From Domibacillus epiphyticus (GTDB lineage: Bacteria > Bacillota > Bacilli > Bacillales > Domibacillaceae): a stretch of DNA of 32,125 bases. A program made the translations under genes and the position numbers. Each line of letters starts with the position of its first letter. The first letter of the stretch is position 1. The stretch is from the NCBI RefSeq assembly GCF_001975785.1, contig NZ_MSFI01000004.1, positions 1-32,125 on the forward strand, written 5' to 3'. This document shows, one piece after another, positions 25,453 to 32,125 of the stretch. The notes under the pieces were generated by a model. The model had not been told where the DNA came from, searched no databases, and was given only the letters and a program-made list of their open reading frames with translations.

Positions 25453-26451
25453 TTACTTCATCCATTTCAAATTAAACACCGATTTAATTTCAAACGGTTT
25501 ATCAATGAGTTTCAACTGATAATTGGCATCCGCAATTTGTTGATAGAATGAAAAATCATCATCGGAAAACCCGGCTTCATACTTTTGTTTGGCCAGCGCT
25601 TGTTCCATCACTTCCGCAGGTGTCCATGTTTTTCCGTCCGCTTCAATCTCGGGAACCTTAAATGCTTCTGCCAGGACAGCAGCCGCTTCTGTCGGTTTTT
25701 CATTAATATAATCAATGGATGCCTGGTGCCCCTGCATGAATTTCTCCACTGCATCTCCGTGTTCCTTGACAAATTCATTATGAGCGACAACAACGACAGC
25801 AGGGTCCGGAATTTTTTGAACAACCTTTAATCCCCGCAGTTCAGCAAATGTCACGAACGGTTCTCCTAAAAGAGCCGCATCAATTGTTCCTTTCGTAATC
25901 GCTGATTCCATGTTCGGCATTTTCATTTCCATCAAGCTTACCGATGTTTCATCCAACTGCGCTTCCGGCAACATAAAGCCCCGTACAAGAATATCCGATC
26001 CGGTCCCTCTTCCCAAAAACCCAATTTTTTTACTCTTTAGATCAGAGGCTTGTGTAATGGACGAATCCTCTTTTGAGATTAGTCCAAATTCTCCGTCGCC
26101 TACTTTAGCAATGACCGAAATATCCGCCCCTTTTGCCGCCCAATTCACAACAACTGGTATGCCTGTATAAGCGATATCTAATTTCCCAGAAGACAACGCT
26201 TTGTTAAGATCAGGCCCGTTTGCAAATTGATAAAACTCAGCTTTAATCCCTTGCTCTTCCATCAATTTCTGCTTTTCTGCAATAATGGCTGGTGCCACCG
26301 ATAAAATATTCGGATACCCAATTCTGACAGTTTCTTGGGTTTGATCAGCAGTTGCTTGATTAGCTCCTTCATTTGAACTGCAGCCGCTTATCATAAAAGC
26401 AGCTGCTGCTATAGCCAGTAACTTTTTCTTTGTGAAGGTTATCATGCTCAT
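25453..26451 (-). CDS. ABC-transporter substrate-binding lipoprotein (SsuA/ThiY/NMT1-like)
   Basis: A 332-residue exported lipoprotein with the lipobox ISGC (Cys24). The mature part follows the NMT1/SsuA pattern: VRIGYPNILSVAPAIIAEK, NGPDLNKALSSGKLDIAYTG, KKIGFLGRGTGSDILVRGF and IDAALLGEPFVTFAE. Related proteins deliver sulfonates, taurine, nitrate or thiamine precursors to an ABC importer; the ligand cannot be told. No permease or ATPase gene lies nearby, so it is an orphan that must use a transporter elsewhere. A ribosome site AAGGGAG lies before two in-frame ATGs (26451 and 26445); the first is used. A Fur-like box lies about 85 bases upstream. Confidence 0.87.
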   Translation of the reverse strand: MSMITFTKKKLLAIAAAAFMISGCSSNEGANQATADQTQETVRIGYPNILSVAPAIIAEKQKLMEEQGIKAEFYQFANGPDLNKALSSGKLDIAYTGIPVVVNWAAKGADISVIAKVGDGEFGLISKEDSSITQASDLKSKKIGFLGRGTGSDILVRGFMLPEAQLDETSVSLMEMKMPNMESAITKGTIDAALLGEPFVTFAELRGLKVVQKIPDPAVVVVAHNEFVKEHGDAVEKFMQGHQASIDYINEKPTEAAAVLAEAFKVPEIEADGKTWTPAEVMEQALAKQKYEAGFSDDDFSFYQQIADANYQLKLIDKPFEIKSVFNLKWMK

Positions 26452-26535
26452 TTCTCTCCCTTAGAATTCCAAATCGACCATTTTTTCATTTCGACTTTAT
26501 TTGTTGCTCAGTATATTCATAAAGACATCATAAAT

Positions 26536-26554
26536 GATAATGAGAATCGATGTC
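26536..26554. promoter_or_regulatory. Fur-box-like operator
   Basis: GATAATGAGAATCGATGTC matches 15 of 19 positions of the Fur box GATAATGATAATCATTATC. It lies 85 bases upstream of the binding-protein gene. Zur and PerR boxes are similar, so the regulator is not certain. Confidence 0.5.
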
Positions 26555-26599
26555 AATTAAATAATGTTCAAATGACGAAATTCTGCATGACGTACACTT

Positions 26600-26650
26600 T
26601 ATTTTGCAAAAAATAAACACCCTCTCAAAACGTAGAGTCTTGCAAAACAC
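26600..26650. repeat. Pair of TTTTGCAA half-sites in inverted order
   Basis: TATTTTGCAA (26600-26609) and TTGCAAAACAC (26640-26650) are 30 bases apart and match the halves of the inverted repeat at 24930-24960. With that repeat they bracket the binding-protein gene. Confidence 0.55.
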
Positions 26651-27177
26651 TTATATGTAAAGGAAGTATCCGAAAGAGTTACTCTTTCTAGTGTTTTTCT
26701 TTTTCCTTTTTTAGTAAGAATATTCTTAACGAAACCACTCGGGATACAGGTAACGGATCTGGAGATTTGAAGTCTGCCATTCCTGTCCTGTATAAACACG
26801 AAATATTTCGCTGGCCGACTTTTTAAATCCAAATCCGTTGTTAGTCTAATATTGTGAATGTGAAGCATTAATTCTTTTTCAAGGGATTGAATATGATTGG
26901 TGTTTCAGCGACTAGTAGGAGTTATTGCGGCACTGATTCTTATTTAAAGTACTGTTTTACCTGTTTTTCGGGTTTGATAAAAGCGAATGCAGGCTATCTA
27001 ACATCTCTTCTTCATTCGCCATTAATAGAAACGAATACAAAATAGCACCTTTTTAGCCATTAAAAAGCTAATTATTTATAAAAATTGTGCAGAATTTATG
27101 GAGTTTGTGAAATTTCGTTTAAACACAAAAAAGAGGGCAATATAGGTAAGGTAATCAATTTTAAAGGAGGAAATAGG
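26651..27177. other. Intergenic stretch without a supportable gene
   Basis: Frames here are short and have no ribosome sites. I see only a small inverted repeat (GCGAATG with CATTCGC) near 26980-27020. The promoter of the copper-storage gene must lie in its right part, but no clear hexamers or CsoR-type operator were found. Confidence 0.5.
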
Positions 27178-27504
27178 GTGAACCATAACTATCATGATTG
27201 TATTAGGGCTTGCTTAGAGTGTTTGGAGGCTTGTAATATATGCTTTGATAAGTGTTTATCTGAAGACCATTTAAATATGATGGCAGACTGTATCAGATTA
27301 GACCGCGAATGCGCGGAGATTTGTTCCTTCGCCGCACAATCCATGCAAAGAAACAGCCCGTTCGCTGCACAAATCTGTCAGTTATGTGCAGAGATATGTG
27401 AAGCATGCGGAAATGAATGCAAGAAGCATGAACACGATCATTGCCAAAGATGTGCTGAAGCATGCTTCAAGTGTGCTGAAATGTGCCGCAGTATGGCCTC
27501 TTAA
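27178..27504 (+). CDS. yhjQ: Csp3/YhjQ-like four-helix copper storage protein
   Basis: A 108-residue cytosolic protein with 19 cysteines (8, 12, 15, 19, 22, 26, 38, 45, 49, 67, 70, 74, 77, 81, 89, 92, 96, 99, 103). They are spaced in CxxC, CxxxC and CxxxxxxC patterns on four helices; the motif HDCIRACLECLEAC opens the protein and HCQRCAEACFKCAEMCR closes it. This is the Csp family, whose four-helix bundles store many Cu(I) ions inside a cysteine-lined core. The size equals that of Bacillus subtilis YhjQ. No signal peptide is present, so it is of the cytosolic Csp3 type. The GTG at 27178 follows a perfect AAAGGAGG by seven bases. It is a single-gene unit next to a transposase remnant. Confidence 0.9.
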   Translation: MNHNYHDCIRACLECLEACNICFDKCLSEDHLNMMADCIRLDRECAEICSFAAQSMQRNSPFAAQICQLCAEICEACGNECKKHEHDHCQRCAEACFKCAEMCRSMAS

Positions 27505-27590
27505 TTTCCGTTTGTATGTTGAGTGATCTGTAAAAACCTGGAGAAATGGGGGACTGAATCCCGTTTTTGAGACAGGGATCAAAACACCTT
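27505..27590. repeat. Probable IS3-family element end
   Basis: Between the transposase remnant stop and the copper-storage gene lies the sequence reading on the minus strand CTGTCTCAAAAACGGGATTC, which has the placing and form of an IS3-group end. Its partner end was not found, so this is a tentative call. Confidence 0.3.
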
Positions 27591-27958
27591 TTAAACAGCC
27601 TGTTGCCGATATTGTACCGGCGACAGGTTGTTTAGTTTCGTTTGAATACGGGGTATGGTTATAATGATTAATATAGTTCTCGACAGTTTGCTCTACGATG
27701 GCTGTCGTAGTGTTTCTCAAATTGTCGAGGTAGAACGTTTCAGACTATAGCGAGGCATTAAACGATTCGATGGGGGCATTATCAGCGGGCGTTCCTTTAC
27801 GGGACATGCTCATGATCATGCCTTTTTCTTTGACTTCCCTCTGGTAATCATAGGATGTATAAACGGATCCCTGATCACTGTGAAGCGTACATCCTTTGGG
27901 CAGACTGGGGAGCTTTGCCAGGGATACATGGAACTCCTCCTGTTCATCATTAAAATTT
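27591..27958 (-). pseudogene. IS3-family (IS150-like) transposase OrfB remnant
   Basis: The C-terminal third of a DDE transposase. LPKGCTLHSDQGSVYTSYDY carries the second aspartate region, and KGTPADNAPIESFNASL holds the catalytic Glu region; next come TFYLDN and ENYINHYNHT. A stop (TAG for a probable AAG) follows NASL. One extra C in the run after NHT shifts the frame, beyond which RIQTKLNNLSPVQYRQQAV and a stop follow. The N-terminal part and OrfA are missing; the sequence breaks off near 27958. It cannot make a working transposase. Confidence 0.9.
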
Positions 27959-28121
27959 TACCACATTAAGTATTAATAATTAAAAATTACCAATTGAAGT
28001 TATTACCCTCAAAAAAAGAGAAAAACCAAAAAATACCCGAGACCTCTATCCAGAGCATTACTAATACAAGATGTTGCATCTACCAACAAAAAACAACCTC
28101 TAATTTAATACTTGCTCTTTG
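27959..28121. other. AT-rich intergenic stretch
   Basis: Short AT-rich region between the transposase remnant and the chorismate mutase gene. No gene or clear terminator is seen. Confidence 0.5.
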
Positions 28122-28427
28122 TTATTTACTATGTAGCTTAGAATGCTGCACTAATTCATGATTAATAAAACATGAAATCATTGTGCGATACACTTCCTCA
28201 ATAATATCAGGGTTCACATTGTTTTCATTCGCAAGATTTCTTACTTTTTCAATTACTGCTTCTACCATTTTTGGTGCTTTAACATCATCGGTATCTTTTT
28301 TATACTTTGCAGCTTGTTCAACGTATCTACTTCTCTCACTTATCAATTTTACAATTTGATCATCCAGTTGATCGATGCTTTCTCTTACTTCAGATATACT
28401 TACGCACTCTCTCACTTTAACCACCAT
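28122..28427 (-). CDS. AroQ-class chorismate mutase, PchB-like
   Basis: A 101-residue all-helical protein of the AroQ fold, which turns chorismate into prephenate. Key features: VRESIDQLDDQIVKLISERS, YVEQAAKYKK and VKAPKMVEAVIEKVR, ending EEVYRTMISCFINHEL. The pattern ERSRYVEQAAKYK...VKAP is closer to PchB-type isochorismate pyruvate-lyase/chorismate mutase than to Bacillus AroH, so salicylate formation is an alternative. No isochorismate synthase lies nearby. ATG is close behind AAAAGGA; a promoter with an extended -10 lies just upstream, so it does not depend on the methyltransferase gene upstream. Confidence 0.8.
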   Translation of the reverse strand: MVVKVRECVSISEVRESIDQLDDQIVKLISERSRYVEQAAKYKKDTDDVKAPKMVEAVIEKVRNLANENNVNPDIIEEVYRTMISCFINHELVQHSKLHSK

Positions 28428-28449
28428 CCATTTTTTCCTTTTGAACCAT

Positions 28450-28458
28450 ATTATAACA
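28450..28458 (-). promoter_or_regulatory. Extended -10 promoter of the chorismate mutase gene
   Basis: On the minus strand TGTTATAAT is an extended -10 element with a perfect TATAAT. It is 23 bases before the ATG, giving a very short leader. The -35 is poor, as is allowed with an extended -10. Confidence 0.55.
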
Positions 28459-28475
28459 ATATTGATCTGCTATAA

Positions 28476-28505
28476 AAGACCTTGGAAAAAGGCAGCCAAG
28501 GTCTT
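28476..28505 (-). terminator. Terminator between methyltransferase and chorismate mutase genes
   Basis: AAGACCTTGG at 28476-28485 pairs perfectly with CCAAGGTCTT at 28496-28505 and has a T run on the minus strand. A second hairpin (GCAACA 28514-28519, TGTTGC 28530-28535) with Ts on the plus strand lies next to it. Confidence 0.85.
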
Positions 28506-28544
28506 TCTTAAATGCAACATCTTTCATTGTGTTGCCTTTTTTAA

Positions 28545-29243
28545 TCAGTTAGTTCCTTTTCGAATTTTCATCATGGTATTTGCATTTCGTTGAAACTCAT
28601 ATGGTACACGAATTTCTTCAACTTCGAGGCCTTGATCTCTGAGCATTTTTGCAATCTCATCTAAGTGCTCGTACCTGTTTCCAGTAAGGTCAACAAGTGG
28701 AAAAATTCGAATTTCTTCTTTGGCCACCCGCAGTAATTCTTCCATCACATCCAGGTGAAATGTTTTATCAAGACGGTAACCGTATGTAAACAAAAAATGT
28801 GCAGAGAGAATCAAATCAAACTGTTCATTTTTAAACGGAAGTACTGGCAATGTCACAGGGATGTAACGCTCAGGATTTTTTTGCATATCAGCTGCGCAAT
28901 CGGTGAGCGCGCCGGCTCGGTGCTGTGCAAGATCCGAAACATCTTTAAAATAGTCAAACACGTATTGTTCTTTTGCTTTTACAACCCTTTCCGTAGCGTG
29001 TTCAAGGTCTTTTTTTCCTTTATTGGCGAGTGCCTCACCGGAGTGATAATAGGCAATGTCACAGGCAGTTACATCCAGTCCCTTTTCTCCACCGATAGCG
29101 GTAAAAGAACATGCTCCTGCTGGGCAGTCCAAAATCTTTTTCCCTTCTATTTCTTCTAGTGACAGTGAAAACATAGCCATATATTCCTCGAATGTTCTTC
29201 CAATAAAAACAATACGTTCTAAATCTAACACCATTTTACTCAT
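28545..29243 (-). CDS. Class I SAM-dependent methyltransferase
   Basis: A 232-residue Rossmann-type methyltransferase. Motif I is the variant KILDCPAGACSFTA (residues about 35-48); an acidic residue ends strand 2 in VTACDIAYYHSGE, and motif IV is FDLILSAHFLFTYG. The PAGACSF variant is a Bacillus family of unknown substrate. ATG lies five bases after AAGGAGAGGGG. The gene stands directly behind a T-box leader, so its expression should rise when a particular tRNA is uncharged. A terminator follows. The substrate is unknown; the T-box hints at an amino-acid or antibiotic link. Confidence 0.8.
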   Translation of the reverse strand: MSKMVLDLERIVFIGRTFEEYMAMFSLSLEEIEGKKILDCPAGACSFTAIGGEKGLDVTACDIAYYHSGEALANKGKKDLEHATERVVKAKEQYVFDYFKDVSDLAQHRAGALTDCAADMQKNPERYIPVTLPVLPFKNEQFDLILSAHFLFTYGYRLDKTFHLDVMEELLRVAKEEIRIFPLVDLTGNRYEHLDEIAKMLRDQGLEVEEIRVPYEFQRNANTMMKIRKGTN

Positions 29244-29259
29244 AGATACCCCTCTCCTT

Positions 29260-29447
29260 AAAAGGGGTTCCTCATCCTAAAAGGACGAGAAACCCCGTGG
29301 TGCCACCTTTGTTCGTTTATGTTAAATAAACGCATTTAATGTACAGAAACAATTCAAAATTGCTCGATACATGCCTCTTTTATCGGTGAGACTTTCCGCC
29401 GTATTATTTAATTTTCCATTTCCATTTATTACAATTAGATTTTGTTT
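29260..29447 (-). promoter_or_regulatory. T-box leader (tRNA-sensing riboswitch)
   Basis: On the minus strand the antiterminator core AAAGGTGGCACCACGG (29295-29310) is a T-box sequence, with bulge UGGC for pairing to a tRNA ending GCCA (discriminator G). It is followed by the competing terminator (14-bp arms within 29264-29296) and a short T run ending 16 bases before the methyltransferase ATG. Before the core lies a hairpin CGTTTAT/ATAAACG. The leader is only about 140 bases to the T-box, shorter than usual, and I cannot assign Stem I or the specifier codon; it may be a short or partly decayed form. Confidence 0.85.
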
Positions 29448-29452
29448 TATCT

Positions 29453-29481
29453 ATTTTATTACCTGCTTAAAAAATTGTCAA
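29453..29481 (-). promoter_or_regulatory. Sigma-A promoter of the T-box leader
   Basis: On the minus strand: -35 TTGACA (29476-29481), exactly 17 bases, -10 TAAAAT (29453-29458). Transcription should start near 29447, before the T-box leader. Confidence 0.75.
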
Positions 29482-29775
29482 AATATTATTTTTTTTAATC
29501 ATCACTATACTAATCGCTTTATAACATAATTGCATTTTTGCTTCATTGCCCTTTGAAAAATTGAGATTAGATATTTTTATCTACCTATATTTTTTCTCGA
29601 AAACAACGGTGCAAAATAAGTGAGTATAGCGAATAGTGAACTAGTGCTTAACAAAATGCTACCTACAATCACAAAGTTATTTATATATGATTTAACGATC
29701 ATGTGGGTAGTGATGCCCCCTTTTGTGTATAATAAAAAGAATATTTCGATATTTTTTCTAAGAGGTGAGGGAGTT
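29482..29775. other. Divergent intergenic region between T-box promoter and DinB gene
   Basis: No gene is seen. A TATAAT at 29728-29733 on the plus strand, 43 bases before the DinB ATG, is the likely -10 of that gene; its -35 is weak. Confidence 0.5.
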
Positions 29776-30282
29776 ATGGAAAAGCAAGAATATGAATGGG
29801 TAAAACAAACAAGACACATTTTATTAAACCAGTGCAGAGAATTGAATGAAAAAGATTTTACTAAAGAGTTTGGGTTCGGCTTTCTAAGTATAAGAGATTC
29901 TTTAGTTCATGTGGCGGGTTGTTACCATGCTTGGCTGGGTTCTTTTGTGCTTTCAGAAACAACATCACCGCTATTTACGAGGGAAGTAATTAATGCTATG
30001 CAAATGGATGATATTCAACGTTATTTTCAACAAGCAGATATATATGTAGATACTGTATTTGAACAATTCACAGATAAATTTGATGAGATTATCGAAAAAG
30101 AGCTTTCTTGGAAGGTAGGCAGTGGGTTTGTAAGACAAACGCCATATCAATTACTAACCCATTCTATTACTCATGAATTCCATCATAAAGGGCAAATTGC
30201 AGGAATGCTACGTCTGCTTGGTTACACACCTAAAAATACAGACATCTTAGGGCTGCCTGAAAAGTCATTCGCTAAACAATAA
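29776..30282 (+). CDS. DinB-family metal-binding helical protein
   Basis: A 168-residue four-helix protein of the DinB/YfiT type. The three metal-binding histidines of the family are present: His45 in SLVHVAGCYHAWL, and His133 and His137 in THEFHHKGQIAGML. Members include thiol-dependent (bacillithiol) transferases and damage-induced proteins; which of these applies is not clear. The ATG at 29776 follows GAGGTGAGGGAG; a longer open frame upstream lacks a ribosome site. Single gene with its own terminator. Confidence 0.88.
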   Translation: MEKQEYEWVKQTRHILLNQCRELNEKDFTKEFGFGFLSIRDSLVHVAGCYHAWLGSFVLSETTSPLFTREVINAMQMDDIQRYFQQADIYVDTVFEQFTDKFDEIIEKELSWKVGSGFVRQTPYQLLTHSITHEFHHKGQIAGMLRLLGYTPKNTDILGLPEKSFAKQ

Positions 30283-30284
30283 AT

Positions 30285-30324
30285 AAAAAATAGAACCCAA
30301 GATTGTACTTGGGCTCTATTTTTT
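30285..30324 (+). terminator. Rho-independent terminator of the DinB gene
   Basis: AAAAAATAGAACCCAAG (30285-30301) pairs with CTTGGGCTCTATTTTTT (30308-30324), one mismatch, followed by more Ts. Confidence 0.9.
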
Positions 30325-30606
30325 ATTTTTAAATATTAGTCTTGAACAGAGCTTTTGTATCTCAAACACAACATAATTGCATTTATGCTGTGTTGAATTA
30401 GCCCTTTTTTATCCATTAAACAGACGTTGCCATAAAGATTTTTTCTCTTGGATTGCTGTTAGAGACTCTTTCTCTTTTAAGGCTTCTATATCGTCCTGAA
30501 AAATTGAAAATAAAAATGCCTAAGTTGCTTATGAAGAGATTCGTAAAGGTTGAAGAACACAAGAAATGATAAAATAAAAGAAAATACAATTTTCAGGGGG
30601 AGTAAT
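30325..30606. other. Intergenic region before the GNAT gene
   Basis: No gene is seen. The promoter of the GNAT gene must lie at its right end; an AT-rich stretch at 30560-30590 (with GATAAAAT) is the best -10 candidate, unproven. Confidence 0.4.
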
Positions 30607-31059
30607 ATGGTTATTCGGAAACTAAAGACGGCTGAAGAGATTCCGATGGATTTACTGTTATTAGCCGACCCTTCAAGGACATTAATTGAGGATTATGTCC
30701 GGAGGGGAACATGCTTTTTAACTGAAAGTAATGATCAAATTATTGGAGTTTATGTATTACTTCCAACGAGACCTGAAACGATTGAGTTAGTAAACGTTGC
30801 TGTATCAGAAACCCACCACGGCATGGGTATTGGAAAGCGGTTAGTAACGGATGCCATTCAAAAAGCTCGGTCTGGTGGATACAGAACAATAGAAGTAGGT
30901 ACCGGAAATTCAAGCTTAGGACAACTGGCTCTTTATCAAAAGTGCGGTTTTAGAATTACCGGCGTTGACAGAGATTTTTTCATCAAACACTATTCAGAAG
31001 AAATTTTTGAAAATGGTATACAATGCAGGGATATGATTCGATTATCTTTAGATTTATAG
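30607..31059 (+). CDS. GNAT-family N-acetyltransferase
   Basis: A 150-residue acetyl-CoA-dependent acyltransferase. The acetyl-CoA loop is seen in HHGMGIGKRLVTDAI (the Q/RxxGxG/A type motif A), preceded by strand 4 IELVNVAVSE, followed by strand 5 TIEVGTGNSS and motif B with LALYQKCGFRITGVDRDFF. The acceptor substrate is unknown. The ATG at 30607 lies behind AGGGGGAG; an upstream in-frame start lacks a ribosome site. Single gene. Confidence 0.9.
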   Translation: MVIRKLKTAEEIPMDLLLLADPSRTLIEDYVRRGTCFLTESNDQIIGVYVLLPTRPETIELVNVAVSETHHGMGIGKRLVTDAIQKARSGGYRTIEVGTGNSSLGQLALYQKCGFRITGVDRDFFIKHYSEEIFENGIQCRDMIRLSLDL

Positions 31060-31553
31060 AAATTGTTAGTCAACAGTTCGTTTATACTGTGCAAAAAGCA
31101 CCATGTAAAGAGTTGTAAATAACCCTACAAGCGCGCTCTTCCTGTACACTGACAGTATGACCAGTAGTATTCTCTTATTTGAAGTATGTAACGTCCGCGA
31201 ATATGGGATACCTAAATACTTGGAAAGGGTGAGGGAAAATCCCACACTCAAAATTGGTATTTTTCAGGCGCAAACTTTTGGTGACACCCCTAAAGACCTA
31301 TACACAAGTAGCATCTATGTAATAAAAAATAGCCTGCTGGATTGCACGCCATTTTAGCCTTTAAATGAAAACACAAAAAAACCGACTGCTATTTTGACAC
31401 TCGATACATTTAATTGCTCAAAGCGAGCAGACCTATCCTATTTTAAAATAAATGCCACTTTGCTTAAAAAGAGTTCCTCACCATTCCTCAAAAACACATA
31501 TGGAGTATTAGCCTTCCAGTCTTATTATTTTTCATAGATGAACGATTGCAGTG
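31060..31553. other. Intergenic region with no clear gene
   Basis: Nothing firm is seen. A minus-strand frame near 31066-31170 reads VYRKSALVGLFTTLYMVLFA, like the end of a membrane protein, without a start or ribosome site; it could be a relic. The rest is AT-rich. Confidence 0.35.
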
Positions 31554-31862
31554 TCACGCGTTATTTAATTCAGCATGAACAACACTGTTTTCATAAAGAA
31601 CCCCGGGATCGAAATCAACCCCATTTTTCCAGCATACCGTACCTGCTGCTTCATCCGGTTCTGCTGTCATAAACGTGTCCAAATCGTCACGAATAAGAAC
31701 AAAACAAATATGGTTATTATCCTGCCTTGATATAACATTTTCTTTTATCTCTGTTTCAATACGGTTTTCAAGTGAAATTTGTGGCATTAGTTGCTGTCTA
31801 AAAACTTTGAATACATGTATAAGATTTGAAGAAAAGATGTTTTTTACAACATTGTTTCCAAC
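31554..31862 (-). pseudogene. Possible 5'-truncated gene beyond the rRNA operon
   Basis: A minus-strand frame reads orderly protein for about 100 codons to the stop at 31554, for example LIHVFKVFRQQLMPQISLEN, NHICFVLIRDDLDTFMTAE and GVDFDPGVLYENSVVHAEL. It runs back into the rRNA terminator with no ribosome site. The first ATG inside is at 31787 (77 residues). It may be the rest of a gene cut when the rRNA operon arrived. I recognise no family. Confidence 0.4.
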
Positions 31863-31865
31863 TAT

Positions 31866-31890
31866 AAAAAAGAACAGCTTCCGCTGTTCT
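31866..31890 (-). terminator. rRNA operon terminator
   Basis: AGAACAGC (31871-31878), loop TTCC, GCTGTTCT (31883-31890): a perfect 8-bp stem with five Ts on the minus strand, nine bases past the 5S rRNA end. Confidence 0.93.
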
Positions 31891-31898
31891 TCTCGTAT

Positions 31899-32014
<116 letters not shown>

Positions 32015-32125
32015 CTGTATGAAATTGAAAGAAATTGTTCCTTCAAAACTAGATAATATCTGTAAAGTACCTTGCAAACCGCGCCATGTCGTTCCGTTTG
32101 GAAAACCGTTAGGTTTTCCAAACCT
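32015..32125 (-). other. 23S-5S rRNA spacer with a hairpin
   Basis: The spacer holds the Bacillus-type tract TCTAGTTTTGAAGGA on the minus strand. At its far end is a perfect 12-bp stem, GTTTGGAAAACC (32096-32107) with GGTTTTCCAAAC (32112-32123), and a four-base loop. The 23S rRNA 3' end is not visible. Confidence 0.7.

Noticed and set aside
26599-26868. 89-codon minus-strand frame
   Set aside because: No ribosome site, no recognisable motif, and it overlaps repeat half-sites.

Overview
The window looks like chromosome of a mesophilic, endospore-forming member of the Bacillaceae. Evidence: G-rich Shine-Dalgarno sequences with many GTG/TTG starts, CcpA-, Fur- and T-box-like control sites, CotF-like and SpoIIP-like proteins, DUF2512 (YndM-like) and AsnB proteins of Bacillus type, and a Bacillus-type 5S rRNA that closes an rRNA operon at the right edge. 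Species cannot be named from the sequence.

Left part (0.4-8.9 kb): one minus-strand catabolic operon for biotin-independent malonate decarboxylase. In transcription order it reads MatC-like malonate carrier, GntR/FCD regulator, MdcH, MdcA, MdcB, MdcC, a fused MdcD-MdcE, and MdcG, ending at a strong terminator. Malonate would enter by the carrier, be loaded on the MdcC carrier protein by MdcA (primed by MdcB, MdcG and MdcH), and be decarboxylated by the MdcDE fusion to acetyl-thioester plus CO2. Related palindromes around GTCGACTGT lie before both the carrier and the regulator genes, and a near-consensus cre site lies before the carrier gene.

Middle (9-15.4 kb): housekeeping and accessory genes: a DUF2238/YjdF-like membrane protein, a decayed gene, a small conserved-looking cytosolic protein, an EamA transporter, a CotF-like spore coat protein, a short YfhE-like protein, a DUF2512 protein and asparagine synthetase AsnB.

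15.6-24.3 kb: two paralogous OmpR-type response regulator/histidine kinase pairs flank a SpoIIP-like amidase and a CcdA-like membrane protein, followed by a lipoprotein with cell-wall-binding-2 repeats and a His/Met/Asp-rich N-terminus. Between the second pair and the lipoprotein gene, in what first looks like empty DNA, sits the most interesting locus: a GTG-started 55-residue BsrE/TxpA-type hydrophobic toxin on the minus strand, overlapped at its 3' end by a converging plus-strand RNA with its own promoter and terminator. This is the architecture of a type I toxin-antitoxin system.

24.3-29.3 kb is a remodelled accessory zone: a decayed gene, TTGCAAAAT-type inverted repeats, an orphan SsuA/NMT1-like binding lipoprotein with a Fur-like box, a Csp3/YhjQ-like copper storage protein with 19 cysteines, an IS3-family transposase remnant, an AroQ/PchB-like chorismate mutase, and a SAM methyltransferase behind a short T-box leader.

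Right end (29.6-32.1 kb): DinB-like and GNAT proteins, then the 3' end of a minus-strand rRNA operon (5S rRNA and terminator) with a possible gene remnant directly beyond it.
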